Source: Semisulcospira habei (taxonomy: Eukaryota; Mollusca; Gastropoda; Semisulcospiridae). From it: a stretch of 64,000 bases of DNA. The stretch lies in contig BTPG01000001.1 of the NCBI GenBank assembly GCA_036245525.1, positions 221,369,144 to 221,433,143 of the forward strand, in the 5' to 3' direction. The position numbers and the translations under genes were made by a program. Position 1 is the first letter of the stretch, and the number at the start of each line of letters is the position of its first letter. The notes under the pieces were generated by a model that saw only the letters and a list, made by a program, of their open reading frames with translations, had not been told where the DNA came from and searched no databases. Positions 8,823 to 26,891 of this stretch are shown in pieces.

Positions 8823-11192
8823 CTTATTATTGTGATCATTATCATTATTATTATTATTATTATCTTCATCATGTATAAGGAGTTATTATCATTTGTGTTA
8901 GGTACCTAACCAGAGGTAGCATGAGAAACTTGACCTATAAGACAAACCCCGAAAGATCTATATGACTGGATTCAGAAACATTCTACTGCATTGCAATCCT
9001 ACAAGTATTTGGAAAACCTGCAGGCATGAAACATGTTGGTCTTAGCATTCCTTGGAATGGTTGTTTCCTGAGGGCCGCTGTGGAAGCGGTTAAAGCAGGA
9101 CCATCACTCCTTCACCCTGTTTTAACAGAATTGGACAGGACAGGGAATTTTGTCTTTTCCGGGACATAATGCAAGAGTAAGTGCCACTAGGCAGTTTGGT
9201 TGTTTTGCCACCAGAAAAGCTATTATTTTCCCATGTATATCTCGAAGCAGACACTCGTTATGTGCCATAATAATGTCGTGTATCCCGCTTACTGCTGGTG
9301 TCTGTGTGTTACGTTTGTGGTTGTGTTATTCTAGGGCATGTGTGTGCTGATCATAGGAAAAGATCCGGTGTTCAGTTATTTTAGATTAGAATCGCGTACC
9401 TTTTTAGTATGATTCGTTTCTTTTTGAATGGAGAATTGCGATCGATTTTTTTTTTGTGTGACTAGAATGTTGCACATTTCGCTAACTTGTAGCAAAGTCC
9501 GACCAAGATTAAGCTTGACGGTTCTAAAAAGGCGCGATTGTTCCAGTGACCTCAAAGTTTGGCAGTACACATGTTGGTTACATTTCATAACGTTTACGTA
9601 ATGCACCTAGATATTAGTGGAAGGTTGTAGAAAAATCTCGAGTGTTCTTTTTAATGAATATTAACGATTTTGGTTACGTTTTCGTTTCTGATTGATTGAG
9701 TTGTGTAATTGCGGGATTGTTCTGGAAATCTATGATAGTATAAAAGAGACTGTTAGGAAGTATGTGAGGGCATTGTAAGAGACAGTGTATCAAAGTGTGG
9801 ATGCATTTGTGATAATGCATCAAAGTGTGGATGCATTGTACTGAGAGTGCATTGTGAGAATAAAGTACTGTTGGAACTGTTACTCCAGTGTGGTCTACAA
9901 CCTTGTGCCACTTGTGACGAGTTGCAGCTGAGTGAGGTTTTTCTACAAGAACACTACGTCAGTGAGTTGCAGCTGAGTGAGGTTTTTCTACAAGAACACT
10001 ACGTCAGTGAGTTGCAGCTGAGTGAGGTTTTTCTACAAGAACACTACGTCAGTGAGTTGCAGCTGAGTGAGGTTTTTCTACAAGAACACTACGTCAGTGA
10101 GTTGCAGCTGAGTGAGGTTTTTCTACAAGAACACTACGTCAGTGAGTTGCAGCTGAGTGAGGTTTTTCTACAAGAACACTACGTCAGTGAGTCTGATGAG
10201 ATTGCATCGTACTACGACCACTACCACGCAACACTGTGAAATAAGTTCTTGTGTCCATGAAATTACTGGTCTCCATCAGTCCATCCCATAGTCTGTTAAC
10301 TGAGGCATTTCATTGTCTTGTATTACTTTCTCATCAGCGATTGGTCAGATTGGCTGTTCTATTTTAACCCGTTCAGTCCAAACTACGCAGATTGTGTCAC
10401 TGTAATTTTCGCTGATTCAACACCAACAAGGCCTATCTGTCCCAGGAAAATGGAGTCAAAAGTGGTGTCAGAAAGAGGCATAGATCCTCATGAGCCCCCG
10501 CAACTGCGGGGGCTCATAAGGATCTATACCTCTTGCAGTTGGGTGGTGTTCAAATGTTCTCGGCGTTGAACGGGTTAAAGTGCATGGTCAGATTAGTTCT
10601 TATTATTCATGAGCATGCATCAACACGTCACTTTCCTTCTTAGCGAGGGTACAGCGATGTTGGGAACCCCCATGTATGAACGCTGTATGCATGACGATCC
10701 CAGTGTCTATGTGATATGGTCAGATGTTATTATAAACATGCTTCAGACATTCACAGTGGCCATATTTCTTTATAACTTCTATTTTAAGAGAAAGAAAGAA
10801 GGGTTGGGCGTGACTTCCGGGTCAGCAGGAATAGTTCATTCCTGGTTGGTTATTAAACTGCTACAATGTGACTGCATACTATTTATTCACCTCCTCCGTT
10901 TGAGAACAACAGATATGATATGGCAAGCGATAAACATAGATTTTGTCTCTCTCCCCTCCCCCTCCCCCCCCCCACCCCCGCTCCCTCCCCCAAATCCCAA
11001 TCCGCGGGCTCAGTTGTGAGAATCGACGCAATATGCAACTGGCATGTGTTTCTTTTTTTTTTATATCCATGGGTGACTGCTTACTGTGGGCACGTAGTCT
11101 GCCGGCGGGAACTTGTTAGTGGAATAGGAGATCAGCATGCAGGTTTTGCCCACCGTCCCGTCGCCCACCGCCACGCACTTGATCGTCTGCAT
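6655..11192 (-). CDS. Cdc42-like Rho GTPase, complete, four exons
   Basis: A membrane-anchored molecular switch of the Rho family, expected to control actin and polarity. Exons (minus strand): 11085–11192, 8512–8694, 8026–8223, 6655–6747. All junctions are GT–AG and phase 0, giving 193 aa against 191 for human Cdc42. The P-loop is GDGTVGKT, the switch II motif DTAGQEDYD, the nucleotide motif GTQVDLRDD (the TQxD form typical of Cdc42), then ECSALTQ and [11 protein letters not shown]. The C-terminus is lysine-rich and ends CSIL, a CaaX box whose Leu favours geranylgeranylation. It diverges from canonical Cdc42: Thr for Ala13 and one extra residue before YVPT in switch I. Intron 1 holds a solo LTR, a family B element and an (AAT)n tract. 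The exon at 554–667 shows a tandem paralog. It could instead be a RhoQ/RhoJ-type protein, but TQVD and overall match favour a Cdc42-like assignment. Confidence 0.93.
7376..7475. repeat. Family C GC-rich palindrome (intron 3 of GTPase)
   Basis: AAGGTCATCGGGCCGCCG … complement ending CCGATGGCTTTCTGCG. The centre reads CACGGACGTGCGCG. It lies between exons 3 and 4 of the Cdc42-like gene. Confidence 0.8.
7790..7849. repeat. Family C palindrome, shortest form
   Basis: A 60-bp foldback: CGCCCAGTGCTCTAAAGGCC, a GGGCCGACGTCGGCCC core, and CCTTTTGCGCGCTGGGCG. Its ends CAGTG/CGCTG resemble hAT-type termini, but no 8-bp target duplication is visible. Confidence 0.8.
8430..8486. repeat. Family C palindrome, short form (intron 2 of GTPase)
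   Basis: CAATGCGCAAAAGGCCGAC…AATGGCCTTTTGCGCACTGGG. It lies 26 bp from the donor end of exon 2 of the Cdc42-like gene. Confidence 0.8.
8767..8822. repeat. (AAT)n microsatellite
   Basis: Uninterrupted TAA triplets in intron 1 of the GTPase gene. Confidence 0.95.
9307..10233 (+). mobile_element. Solo LTR (copy A) with 5-bp target duplication
   Basis: Begins TGTTACG and ends CGCAACA, i.e. TG…CA with a short terminal inversion, and is flanked on both sides by CTGTG (9302–9306 and 10234–10238). It has a TATA-like AGTATAAAAGAG near 9738 and AATAAA near 9860, in the order expected of an LTR. No internal retroviral-type sequence follows, so it is a solo LTR. A diverged copy on the other strand lies at 20290–22588. 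Its 130-residue open frame is produced by the internal 45-bp repeats and the other copy does not preserve it. Confidence 0.85.
9919..10188 (+). repeat. Six tandem 45-bp units inside the solo LTR
   Basis: GAGTTGCAGCTGAGTGAGG starts at 9919 and every 45 bp after it, with units identical by eye. The other LTR copy has one unit only, so the expansion happened in this copy. The unit translates to a 15-residue repeat, but this is LTR sequence. Confidence 0.92.
10364..10578. repeat. Family B TTAA palindromic element, complete
   Basis: TTAACCCGTTCAGTCC to GTTGAACGGGTTAA. The core is the hairpin GAGGCATAGATCCTCATG with CCCCCGCAACTGCGGGGG at its tip. Confidence 0.85.
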
Positions 11193-11251
11193 GCTGTCTG
11201 TGTCGCGTCTGGGAGGTTGGGACATCTGTAACCAAAAAAAAACATAGTATT

Positions 11252-11380
11252 GATCCCTTCAGTGCCGAGGCCATCCACCTGCAAGAGGCATAGATCCTCA
11301 TGAACCCCCGCATTCGCGGAGGCTCATGAGGATCCATGCCTCCTGCTGGCACACGTTTATTCATACTTCTTGGACGCCTG
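11252..11380. repeat. Family B element, partial
   Basis: The core GCAAGAGGCATAGATCC…GGATCCATGCCTCCTGC is intact. The left end CCCTTCAGTGCCG lacks TTAA and the right end is lost. Confidence 0.75.
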
Positions 11381-11383
11381 TTG

Positions 11384-11385
<2 letters not shown>

Positions 11386-11467
<82 letters not shown>
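11386..11467. repeat. (TA)n microsatellite
   Basis: About 40 TA units upstream of the Cdc42-like first coding exon. Confidence 0.97.
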
Positions 11468-11469
<2 letters not shown>

Positions 11470-12339
11470 GTCGCCTTACGCCAGTTTCCATTCATGTGAA
11501 TAGTTCATCGGACGCCTGGGGTTCTTTTGCGTTGAATTAATAAAAGATAATATTATGTCAAAAAGGAAAGCGCCAGATTAGCTTGTCTCGAAAGTGCTAC
11601 CGACCGTGACAGCGTAGACTTGAATCGACTTTTCTCCGAATTAGACACTACTGAATGTCAAAACAGCACTGGTCAACTTTTAGTCAACTTTTGCCGTCCA
11701 AAGCAAGCACTACTGAATGTAACAGCACTGATCCGGCGTCTAGCGTAGCGGTAATAGTAGTCAGTAGTAGTAGTAGTAGTGGCAGTAGAGATTTTTCCAC
11801 AGTACACGGCACAGAAGAGATCGACACTGTTTTTTCGATGCGCACCTTAACCTCATTCAAGGCGCCCCGAAAAATAGCTGCGAAAGTGTCGTATAGCGTT
11901 GCCTCCGGTTTATTGATGCGGGGCACTTTCAAGGAGTTAAAAGCGCGTTTCTCGACCGTACCTGCGCACTTACCTGATTCGACCAGGCGAAATGTAGTTC
12001 AGGTTACTAAGTTGATTCAGTGTTCGGGTCCACTGCTGTTGGCACCACGACAAACAAATACTGATTGTGTGCAAATCCCAGTGAGTTCGGTCACACTCGT
12101 AAAATTCTCTGCAAAGTAAACTTTCTCTCGGAAACTGTGATTACAAAGTTCTGTTAGCACTGAAACGACATGGAAATGAAGCTAGTGTCAAACAAACTGG
12201 CAATATATAGGTGATATCATCAATGTGCTATTTTTACACACGTAGAAGGGAACAGGCTATTTTTAGCGCCATATTCATTCTACCGGCACAGCGGGAGGAC
12301 ACACTCCACTGACCTCCTTTGTTTGATGACGTAAATGGG

Positions 12340-12425
12340 TCGGAATCTTTGCCAGCAAGAGGCTTAGATTCTCATGAGCCCCGGCACATGCAGCGGCTCC
12401 TGAGAATCTAGGCCTCTTTTTAAAA
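12340..12425. repeat. Family B hairpin core
   Basis: GCAAGAGGCTTAGATTCTCA and its complement TGAGAATCTAGGCCTC. The ends are not recognisable. Confidence 0.7.
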
Positions 12426-12583
12426 AAATTACTAGATTGTGAATGTGCAACTGTGACAGTCGTCACACATGGTCCATTCACTTGGACAGTTCGAATGCGT
12501 GTACTTTGATTTAGTAACGCGTAAGCACAGGTAGGCCAAATGTGCCAATTTGAAAACGGGTTGAGTAATGTGTTCTGGTTTAA

Positions 12584-12588
<5 letters not shown>

Positions 12589-12671
<83 letters not shown>
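12589..12671. repeat. (GT)n microsatellite
   Basis: About 40 uninterrupted GT units. Confidence 0.97.
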
Positions 12672-12690
12672 ACTAGGTGTTGTGAATGTA

Positions 12691-12890
12691 TTAACTCATT
12701 GTGCCCCAGGTACGAAATACCCACATTTTGGAGTTATCATCTGAGGACTGCATTACAGTTCAGGAGACAGATCGACCATGATAGTTCAAGGGTGGTGGAA
12801 GAATAGCTTGGCGCCTATAGGCGCCAAGCTATTCTGCCACCACCCTTGAATTATCATAGTCGACATATCTTGCTGTGGTGTGTCGCGGAC
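12691..12890. repeat. Family A element
   Basis: Left end TTAACTCATTGTGCCCC. The hairpin ATCGACCATGATAGTTC with GGCGCCTATAGGCGCC at the tip is nearly perfect. The right end has decayed. Confidence 0.8.
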
Positions 12891-13079
12891 AGAGTGAGTT
12901 TCTACTCAGTGTGTATCTGCTGGGTTTGTTTTCTTCGCTGCTTCTATAACAAACTGCGGCGTGGTGAGCCGGTCCATTGGCGGATTTCCAATTTGTATGC
13001 GGAGTTTGTATTTTCTGGCATGACGGTTTTAATTTTGAGCCAGTAAGCTTTGGACTGCACTACGAGCGCGCGCGGCACG

Positions 13080-13220
13080 CACACACACTCACCGCGGCAT
13101 ATTGCACTGACGCATGTGCGTGCATGCACGCGAGCGTATATGTGCACACACGCACACCAGAAACACACACACACAGACACACACACACACACACAAACAC
13201 AACACACACACACACACGCA
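13080..13220. repeat. (CA)n-rich microsatellite
   Basis: Interrupted CACA/CGCA repeat. Confidence 0.9.
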
Positions 13221-13804
13221 GACAAAAGCGTCAGAGTGGGTTACCTACCATTTTATGTCAAAATGGGTTCCCATATTTCTATTTATTCTAGGGCTCTGGA
13301 ATTGATGCGAATGTTTAGAACTCACCTTATAACTAAGCTCTATAACTTAAAATAAAATAGACATTTTCTAGAAACAGAGCCACTAGATGGAAAAAAAAAT
13401 GGGTTTCTACCAATAATGTGGGTGGGTGCCTCTAACACACAAAAACTGGCATTACAGTCAAAATGGGTGTCTTCACAACAGTAGGCGTCTGTAATAAGGT
13501 CAAGTTCATGGAATACTTCTTTTTCACATTAATTTTTTTCCCCAACTTAATGTGTATGTGTGCTTTAACATTTTTTACATTGTATTGTGCGAAATTCAAT
13601 AAACACTGGCCCGTAACCTTTCGATTATGATTTTTACAGAGGAAATCTTTTAAACATTGCTGCGTTTTGTCCTTCTGAAGCAAAACAGTTTATCATGGCA
13701 TTGATGTGAGAATCAACATAATGTATTCTGGAAATTAAAGGACTTTTTTTTTTGTTTTGGGTACTCTGGAGTTTGAGACAAACAGCAACAGAGCATTTTG
13801 AATA

Positions 13805-14035
13805 TTAACCCTTATCATTCAGAATACATCAGTGTGTGCAACAAGTGTGAACTGAAATAGTCCAAGGGTTAGTGCCAGAATAGCTTGGTGCCTCTAGGCG
13901 CCAAGCTATTGTGGCACCACCCTTGAACTAAAGCCATTGGTCTATGTCCTCATCTGTAAGTACTGTAATTTAGCTTGCATAGAATTATGGCAGTGAACAA
14001 ATTTGAAGCTTTTAGCCTCAGTATGACTATGATGC
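13805..14035. repeat. Family A element, subtype with TTATCATTC end
   Basis: Left end TTAACCCTTATCATTCAG. The hairpin core is present, then GTAAGTACTGTAATTTAGC and CAAATTTGAAGCTTTTAGCC. The same arrangement is at 31893, 36257 (inverted) and 42400 (inverted). Confidence 0.8.
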
Positions 14036-14096
14036 GGGTCAAAAAGTGTGGATAAATATGAAAGATAGAAAAAGACCCAGACGAAGAAACTAACAC

Positions 14097-14299
14097 TTAA
14101 CTTATTCTACCCCAGCAAAATAAAGATCCACCACGATAGTTGAAGGGTGATGCCAGAATAGCTTGGCGCCTATGGGTGCCAAGCTATTCTGGCATCACCG
14201 TTGAACTATCATGGTGGATCTGTGTCCTGCACTGCAACGCAGTCTTCTGAAGACGACTTCAACATTTGGGGATTCCGGTCTTGGGGTAGAATGAGTTAA
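14097..14299. repeat. Family A element, complete
   Basis: TTAACTTATTCTACCCC and GGGGTAGAATGAGTTAA, so both TTAA ends and terminal inversions are intact. The core hairpin has GGCGCC at the tip. Confidence 0.88.
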
Positions 14300-14365
14300 A
14301 ATGACAGAACAGAACACTGACATTAATTAATTAACTGACAACATAAGAAATCACTTGAAACTTCA

Positions 14366-14690
14366 GCCTTTATTATTGTCTTTCGTCCCCAACAACCAAC
14401 CATTCTTCCATGTGCAGAGTTTTAAAAAATGGTATGCAGTATATTACAAAATGATCCAGGCCCCCCCCCCCCCCCCCCCCTAATAACACTCTTGTAATCA
14501 ATCTTTACGTTGTCAATGGTTTTCTTATCTTATCTTATTATTGTCTTTTGTCCCCAGCCGCCTGTTTCGTTTTGCAAATCCAAAGGTTATACAGTATACA
14601 AAATGATCCAGTCGTCCATCAGATACAAAAAAAGCAGGCTATATATGCTGAAACCACCCCAATAATAACTCTCTTGTAATAAATCTGTAT
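14366..14690. repeat. Two direct copies of a roughly 150-bp segment
   Basis: TTATTATTGTCTTT…GTCCCC occurs at about 14370 and 14536; each copy continues to ACAAAATGATCCAG and CTCTTGTAAT. They flank a poly-C run at 14461–14480 and lie just past the 3′ end of the recombinase gene. Confidence 0.7.
14369..14374 (-). promoter_or_regulatory. Candidate polyadenylation signal of the recombinase gene
   Basis: AATAAA on the minus strand, about 350 bp past the stop at 14728. Position only; no transcript evidence. Confidence 0.35.
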
Positions 14691-14727
14691 GAAACCGAAA
14701 ATGCCACGAGTGGCGGGGAACTTCAAT

Positions 14728-17700
14728 TCATTTCTTTTGTAACTTTTTCAGTCTGTTTCGGACATAATCCTTAATGTTTGTCCAGCGCCTATGTCTAAGT
14801 GCGGGCTCCTCGGCCATTGCGTGCTGTATCTCGGCCTTTCCAGAAAGTTTGTTCATGACGAGGTGTGTCTTGAAACGAGTTTGAACAGCTTTCTCTTCAG
14901 CTTCCCCCCATGGTTTCCTTGTAGATCTAGCTTTCTTTTGAACAGGAGCTGACGCAGTACTGTCATCATCAAAACTATCTAGATTGTCATCAGGCTCTGG
15001 ACGTCTTTTCTCCGTCATGCTCATCGATTCCTGTGTTGTTGACTTGCTACTTGCTTCATTCACAGGTGCTGTTCCCCCCGAGACCTCTCTGCCAGTTTCT
15101 GATGTGTCTTCATTGTCAAAGTCAATCTCTTCATCATCGCCCAGCTCAGCTCTAATGCAACTCTCAAAATCTGTCATCCCATTGTTAACTGACAGAAGAA
15201 TCTTTGCCACTTTTGCCTTTTGAAGGACGTCTTGAGGTTGGCGGTAGATATGGCGATGTATCCGAATATCATGGCCAAGGAAATCTGCCAGCTGATCCTG
15301 GTCTAACTCCGAGATGGCCATTGACTGAGACAAAGTTGCAACCTGCTTCCGTAACTGAGTAAATGTGAACATGGCTGGGTATGACACCCCTGCTTCTAGG
15401 GCATGGGCCTTCAGAACATCATGGCCTCTGTAAGGCCTCTGACCAGAAGGTGTGGCAAAGATGTACTGGGAATCAGCCAGAGCTGGCACTGATTGCCTCA
15501 TTTGAAGGATTCTGTCCACAGTTGTCATCATCTTCTTCATCAGCAAAACGGGAACACTCCTATTAAACTTGCCTCTGATTTCCACTCGCTGAAAATGATT
15601 CACCATTTTCTTCTCAACCTCTGTGACACCTTTCAAGATATCTTGATTGGTGATCGATCCAATCTTAGCATTCTGGAAGTCTGACACCTTCATTCTCTGA
15701 ACTTCTCCCCCTCGTTTTCGGTTGAAAAGTGATACAGCACAAAGAGTTGCTTTAACCACTGTCGGATAATCTTCCGAAACCATCCTTGTATCAAGAAGCT
15801 GTTGGACCTTCCTCACATCTTCACATGATGGGATCAGCTTGGGTTTGTTCATGGTCATTTTCCCGACCGACTGGGCTGCTGTAGCGGACACACAATCATA
15901 CCAGTCCCCATTGAAGACAGAGTCATACCGCTGCGCCTCAGAGAGCTCCTGTCGCAACCTGTCGTCTGAACCCTGCCCAAGCTGTTTGGATGCCTGTGAC
16001 TGTTTGATCTGTGAACACTTTTTCAAAGCATGGCCTATGCGCATTGCGAGATTGCCTTTTTTGAACTGATGTGTGTCCTCATCAAAATCTGCTAGCTCTT
16101 TTACAGCCAGGACAACATGATCAAAGCTAGCTGAATTGATCACAGCATTTAAACTTGCGATTTTCATTTCTGACCTCACTCTGATAATCTTTAATAGTCT
16201 CCCTAACTCCCGCATCCTGGAGCTGATTTGTCCAGCCGTGTGTTCTTCAATGTCCATGCGGTCAAATAATCTCTTTCCATACTCAAGAAGCAAGGGGTTA
16301 GTTCTGATGAGACGGCTTATCTCATCATCTCTCTGGCTGGCCAAGACCTTGTGATAGAAGGAAAATTCAACGTCTAAGGGTATTGGAAGCATTAGGCGAC
16401 CACGGCGCGCCGCGTCCCCTCGCCGAGTGATCTGAAACCCTCCTGGCTTCTGACAGCAACGTTTTGAGTGTACAGAGATCAGCTTTTTTGATAGAGCCCT
16501 TTGCAATGGCTACAGGCGAGAAGGTCGTCTACCTTACTAGTTTTGGTGCGATACTTAGGAATCAAACATCCGGATTTGTTTTCAAGAACAGCAACGTTAT
16601 GCATGTAATCACCCTCATCTTGTAGTCTGATCCATGCTCGACGTCTCTGCTTGGTCCCTTTTTTCATCGACAAAATTTTAGCAACGTCTGCCTCATCTGC
16701 ATGGACATCTTGTAAGTGCGTGCTCATTTTCAAGACAAGCTTGCCACACAATTTGCATGCATGTTTCTTGTCCCATTTGTACTTTCCTTTCCCTCTCTGC
16801 GACACGTGCACACCTGTTTCTTCTGTAAGTGCTCTTTCCCCACTCTTTCCAGCATCATGTTCCTCCTGCCTATCCACATTCTCATTGCCACCCCCTAACG
16901 CACACTGCACCTTGCTGGTACTAGCGTCACCGACACCTGGCCACCCCGAACCTGCCACTTTGATGAAATCTAACATAGTCGATACAATACTGTCTATGTC
17001 AGAGATCCCAGCAATTGATGCCGACACACCCTCTGAATTCGGTGAGCTCGAGCCAGGAACAAACTCCTCGTCATCACTGCCCTCGTATTGCGATGCGCTG
17101 GCACTACTCTCAGTCTCGGGTCCATCCCAGGCGCCATTTGCCAACTGGAGAAAGAAAGAAAGAAAGAAAGATTGAAACCAAAGCTGCATTAGGGGACAGA
17201 AACAGCCCAATTTTGGTTTAAGGGGCCTTGCACAAGAATAAAAAGAGTAATCCCGTGTATGACCGATTTACATGTGTGACCTCGGTGCAGCAGCAAAATC
17301 CACGTTTTCTGAAAATGCAAGCAGTTTTCACACATTTGTCAACCCTGCGTGACCCTTTGAGAGAGGTCACTCAAATTGGCATGTTTAAAAAGGTCTTGCC
17401 ACAAAGTATCCTTGGGCCAAGCTTGAAGAATGTGGCTTGAATAGTCTCCGAAAAAAAATGCCACCGTTAACTCATTCTACCCCCAGACACACCACAACAG
17501 GATAAGGATCGACCATGATAGTTCAAAGGTGATGCCAGAATAGCTTGGCGCCTACGGGCGCCAAGCTATTCTGGCATCACCCTTGAACTATCATGGTCGA
17601 TCTGTGTCCTGCGCTGCAATGCGGTCTTGAGAGGACAGGGGCAAAATTTAAGGATTTTGGTGTTGGGGTAGAATGAGTTAAAGTTTACCATGGACGACGG

Positions 17701-17917
17701 ACGGACGACCAGTGGCCCAGAACATAAACTCACTTTTGCTTCGCACGCACGCCAGCCAATAAAATGAAGATGATCATAGAATCGCTTCACTTACCAGTTT
17801 GTAATTGGGAGCATTCCGCTGCCGTCCATGCACCCTCCTACCAGACGCACCCTCTGTGGCGGAGGCTGGGGGGGGGGGGCATGATGCTGCAGCATAGATC
17901 CCGATGGGTTTGGACAT
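14728..17917 (-). CDS. Zinc-finger / Crypton-like tyrosine recombinase, two exons, one frameshift
   Basis: Exon 1 runs from ATG at 17917 to 17796 (GTAAGT donor, phase 0) and encodes MSKPIGIYAAAS onward. Exon 2 starts at 17144 after a (TTTC)n-CAG acceptor and ends at the stop at 14728. N-terminal part: an acidic/Ser region, a C2H2-type finger (CKLCGK…H…H) and a second finger starting CSHCKGLYQ. Then a region with MRELGRLLK, typical of a family abundant in cnidarian and mollusc genomes. The recombinase domain, numbered in the 592-residue frame starting at 16506, has Arg265 (NRKRGGE), Lys313, Arg386 (QLRKQ), His412 (LGH) and Tyr421 (HRHIY), nine residues apart as in phage integrases. The usual His three before Arg386 is Thr383. 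A Myb/SANT-like segment (KPWGEAEEKAV) closes the protein. The frame breaks at an A6 tract near 16486, inside the second finger. It may be an error, a recent mutation, or a decaying element. Crypton descent is inferred. Confidence 0.8.
17225..17775. repeat. Dispersed repeat family G, split by a family A element
   Basis: Contains CCTTGGGCCAAGCTTGAAG, CTTGAATAGTCTCCGA and, after the insertion, AGTTTACC…ACGGACGACCAGTGG. The same order occurs at 27760–28215 and 36735–39180. It lies in the recombinase intron. Confidence 0.75.
17467..17681. repeat. Family A element with in-window empty site
   Basis: TTAACTCATTCTACCCCC to GGGGTAGAATGAGTTAA, followed by AGTTTACC. The family G copies at 39100–39135 and 28125–28160 read …TTTAAAGTTTACC without the insert, so the element entered a TTAA and duplicated it. 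Confidence 0.92.
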
Positions 17918-18032
17918 CCTGCTGCCATCCGGCGCTGGGTGTGTGCAGAAAGTCCTGAGCCAGTGTGACCAAAACGGTGTTGCTGCAAACATGTCCAATA
18001 CAACCATGTAAACCAACTGACATTTTGAATCA

Positions 18033-18400
18033 GATTGATTGTACATTGCTTAACGTCCCGACAGCAACAAGGCTTTCTCAGGACGTGCCTGCACTGCTTG
18101 TGAAAAAAACACCTAAACAGAACATTGCCATGTATGTCGCCAGCCGGTCAAATACGTTAAATAAACCTAACACATGGGGCCTAAATAAAGCTAAGACCAT
18201 TTAGCAACACACATCCAATATCAAGAGCTACAGGCAGTGCAGACAGTAGGGAGAGTTTTAAAAAGGCAAATACAGGTGGATGGACAAAGGGTAGACAGAA
18301 ACACATGCCCCAGAATAGAGAGAAAAACCCATCCTGTGGGGCTGACCAGGGTGACCCTGAGAACTAAAAACTGGTAATACACTAAAAAGCGACACTTCAG
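18033..18400 (-). mobile_element. Short retroposon with GATT tail, copy 1
   Basis: From GATTGATTGTACATTGC through CCCGACAGCAACAAGGC to GGTGACCCTGAGAACT it matches the insert at 50640–51029. On the minus strand the tail is (AATC)-like. It lies upstream of the recombinase start. Confidence 0.75.
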
Positions 18401-19214
18401 TTGCACATTCCGAAAGACCTGTTTGTGGACGTTTGTTCTTCGAATCGCGAGGCAGTTTTGCGAATGAGGATTGAAATCTGGCGAAATTATAAAAAAAAAA
18501 AGTCAACTGATACTGTGTAAGTTACTTTTCGATCACTGACAATCACACATGTCAGAAAAAAAAGAAACAAAATCGCGTGGCAGATTGACCTTGTAATGGG
18601 GTTATTGAACGAATTCCTTTCATTGAAAAAGAAAACTTTTGTTAAAATCGTGGGGTTCTATTATCATTTACTACAAGACTCAACGGTCAGAGAGAGGAAG
18701 ATACGGACCGAGCCACGGCTGAAGCAGACGCCTTATTTTTCTGGGCCAAACGGGTATCGGGGATTGGAGGCATCTCTCGGTTAAATAACTGCACTGAACA
18801 AGTACATTTGGGCGTGCTCTTAACTAAGAAATATTGCATAAAGTACCTCTGCAAACGCTGAAGAATGGTTGAACTGTTGGGGACAAAAGACGACGTTTTA
18901 GGAAGGGCAAGGGAAACAACTCCGTTCATCGGTGCTGGGCTAACCAATCAGCGATCATCAAGTTGATCTGAAAACACTCCGCTTCCGTGTCAACACACAG
19001 GCCCAGGGCATCGCCAAAACACAACATGAAGTAAATCTGGCGAAATGGGGACATCCTATTTTGATATTTTTTTCTGACTTTTGAATGAAAGATAATGCAG
19101 AAACAACCCTCAGAAAAAATGGGTGCCTCACTTGGTCACCCAGAATTTTACACACACCCATTTTGCATAAGGATGGTAAAGAAAGTAACCCAATTGAGTG
19201 GTTTGGTGTGCATA

Positions 19215-19220
19215 CACACA

Positions 19221-19277
<57 letters not shown>

Positions 19278-19290
19278 ATGCATTCGGCAT
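19215..19290. repeat. (CA)n microsatellite
   Basis: About 35 CA units with minor interruptions. Confidence 0.95.
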
Positions 19291-19510
19291 ACACGCACAC
19301 ACTGTTCACGATTAAACGTGTCAGGGTCTAATGGAATTAAAAGAAAACGCAAAATAAACTCCGATCTTAATTAAAAGCATCATTAAGGTCACAAAATGAA
19401 CATAAACAACACCACCAAAAACGGGCAAGGTTTATGAAAACAAGAAATTGTCACAGTACAGGGTCCATTTCTATGTAAAACAGTCATAAGAAAACTCAAA
19501 CCGCTACACT

Positions 19511-26708
<7,198 letters not shown>

Positions 26709-26891
26709 GGCTGCAGGTTTTCTCCAAAGTTGCAGTGTGTCAGTGATAACTGATTTCCCGCCTCTGACACAACCTAGCGCAGGAACAGTGCAGTGTCAAC
26801 TGATCCTAGTACCCTACTTTCGTAGCGTGACCAAAGAGTATAGAGGCTACCCTGGCTTGACAGCAGAACTGTGAAGCGGCGGGTACGGACA

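Noticed and set aside
9847..10239. 130-residue protein with six 15-residue repeats
   Set aside because: It lies wholly inside a solo LTR with target duplication; the other LTR copy does not preserve the frame.
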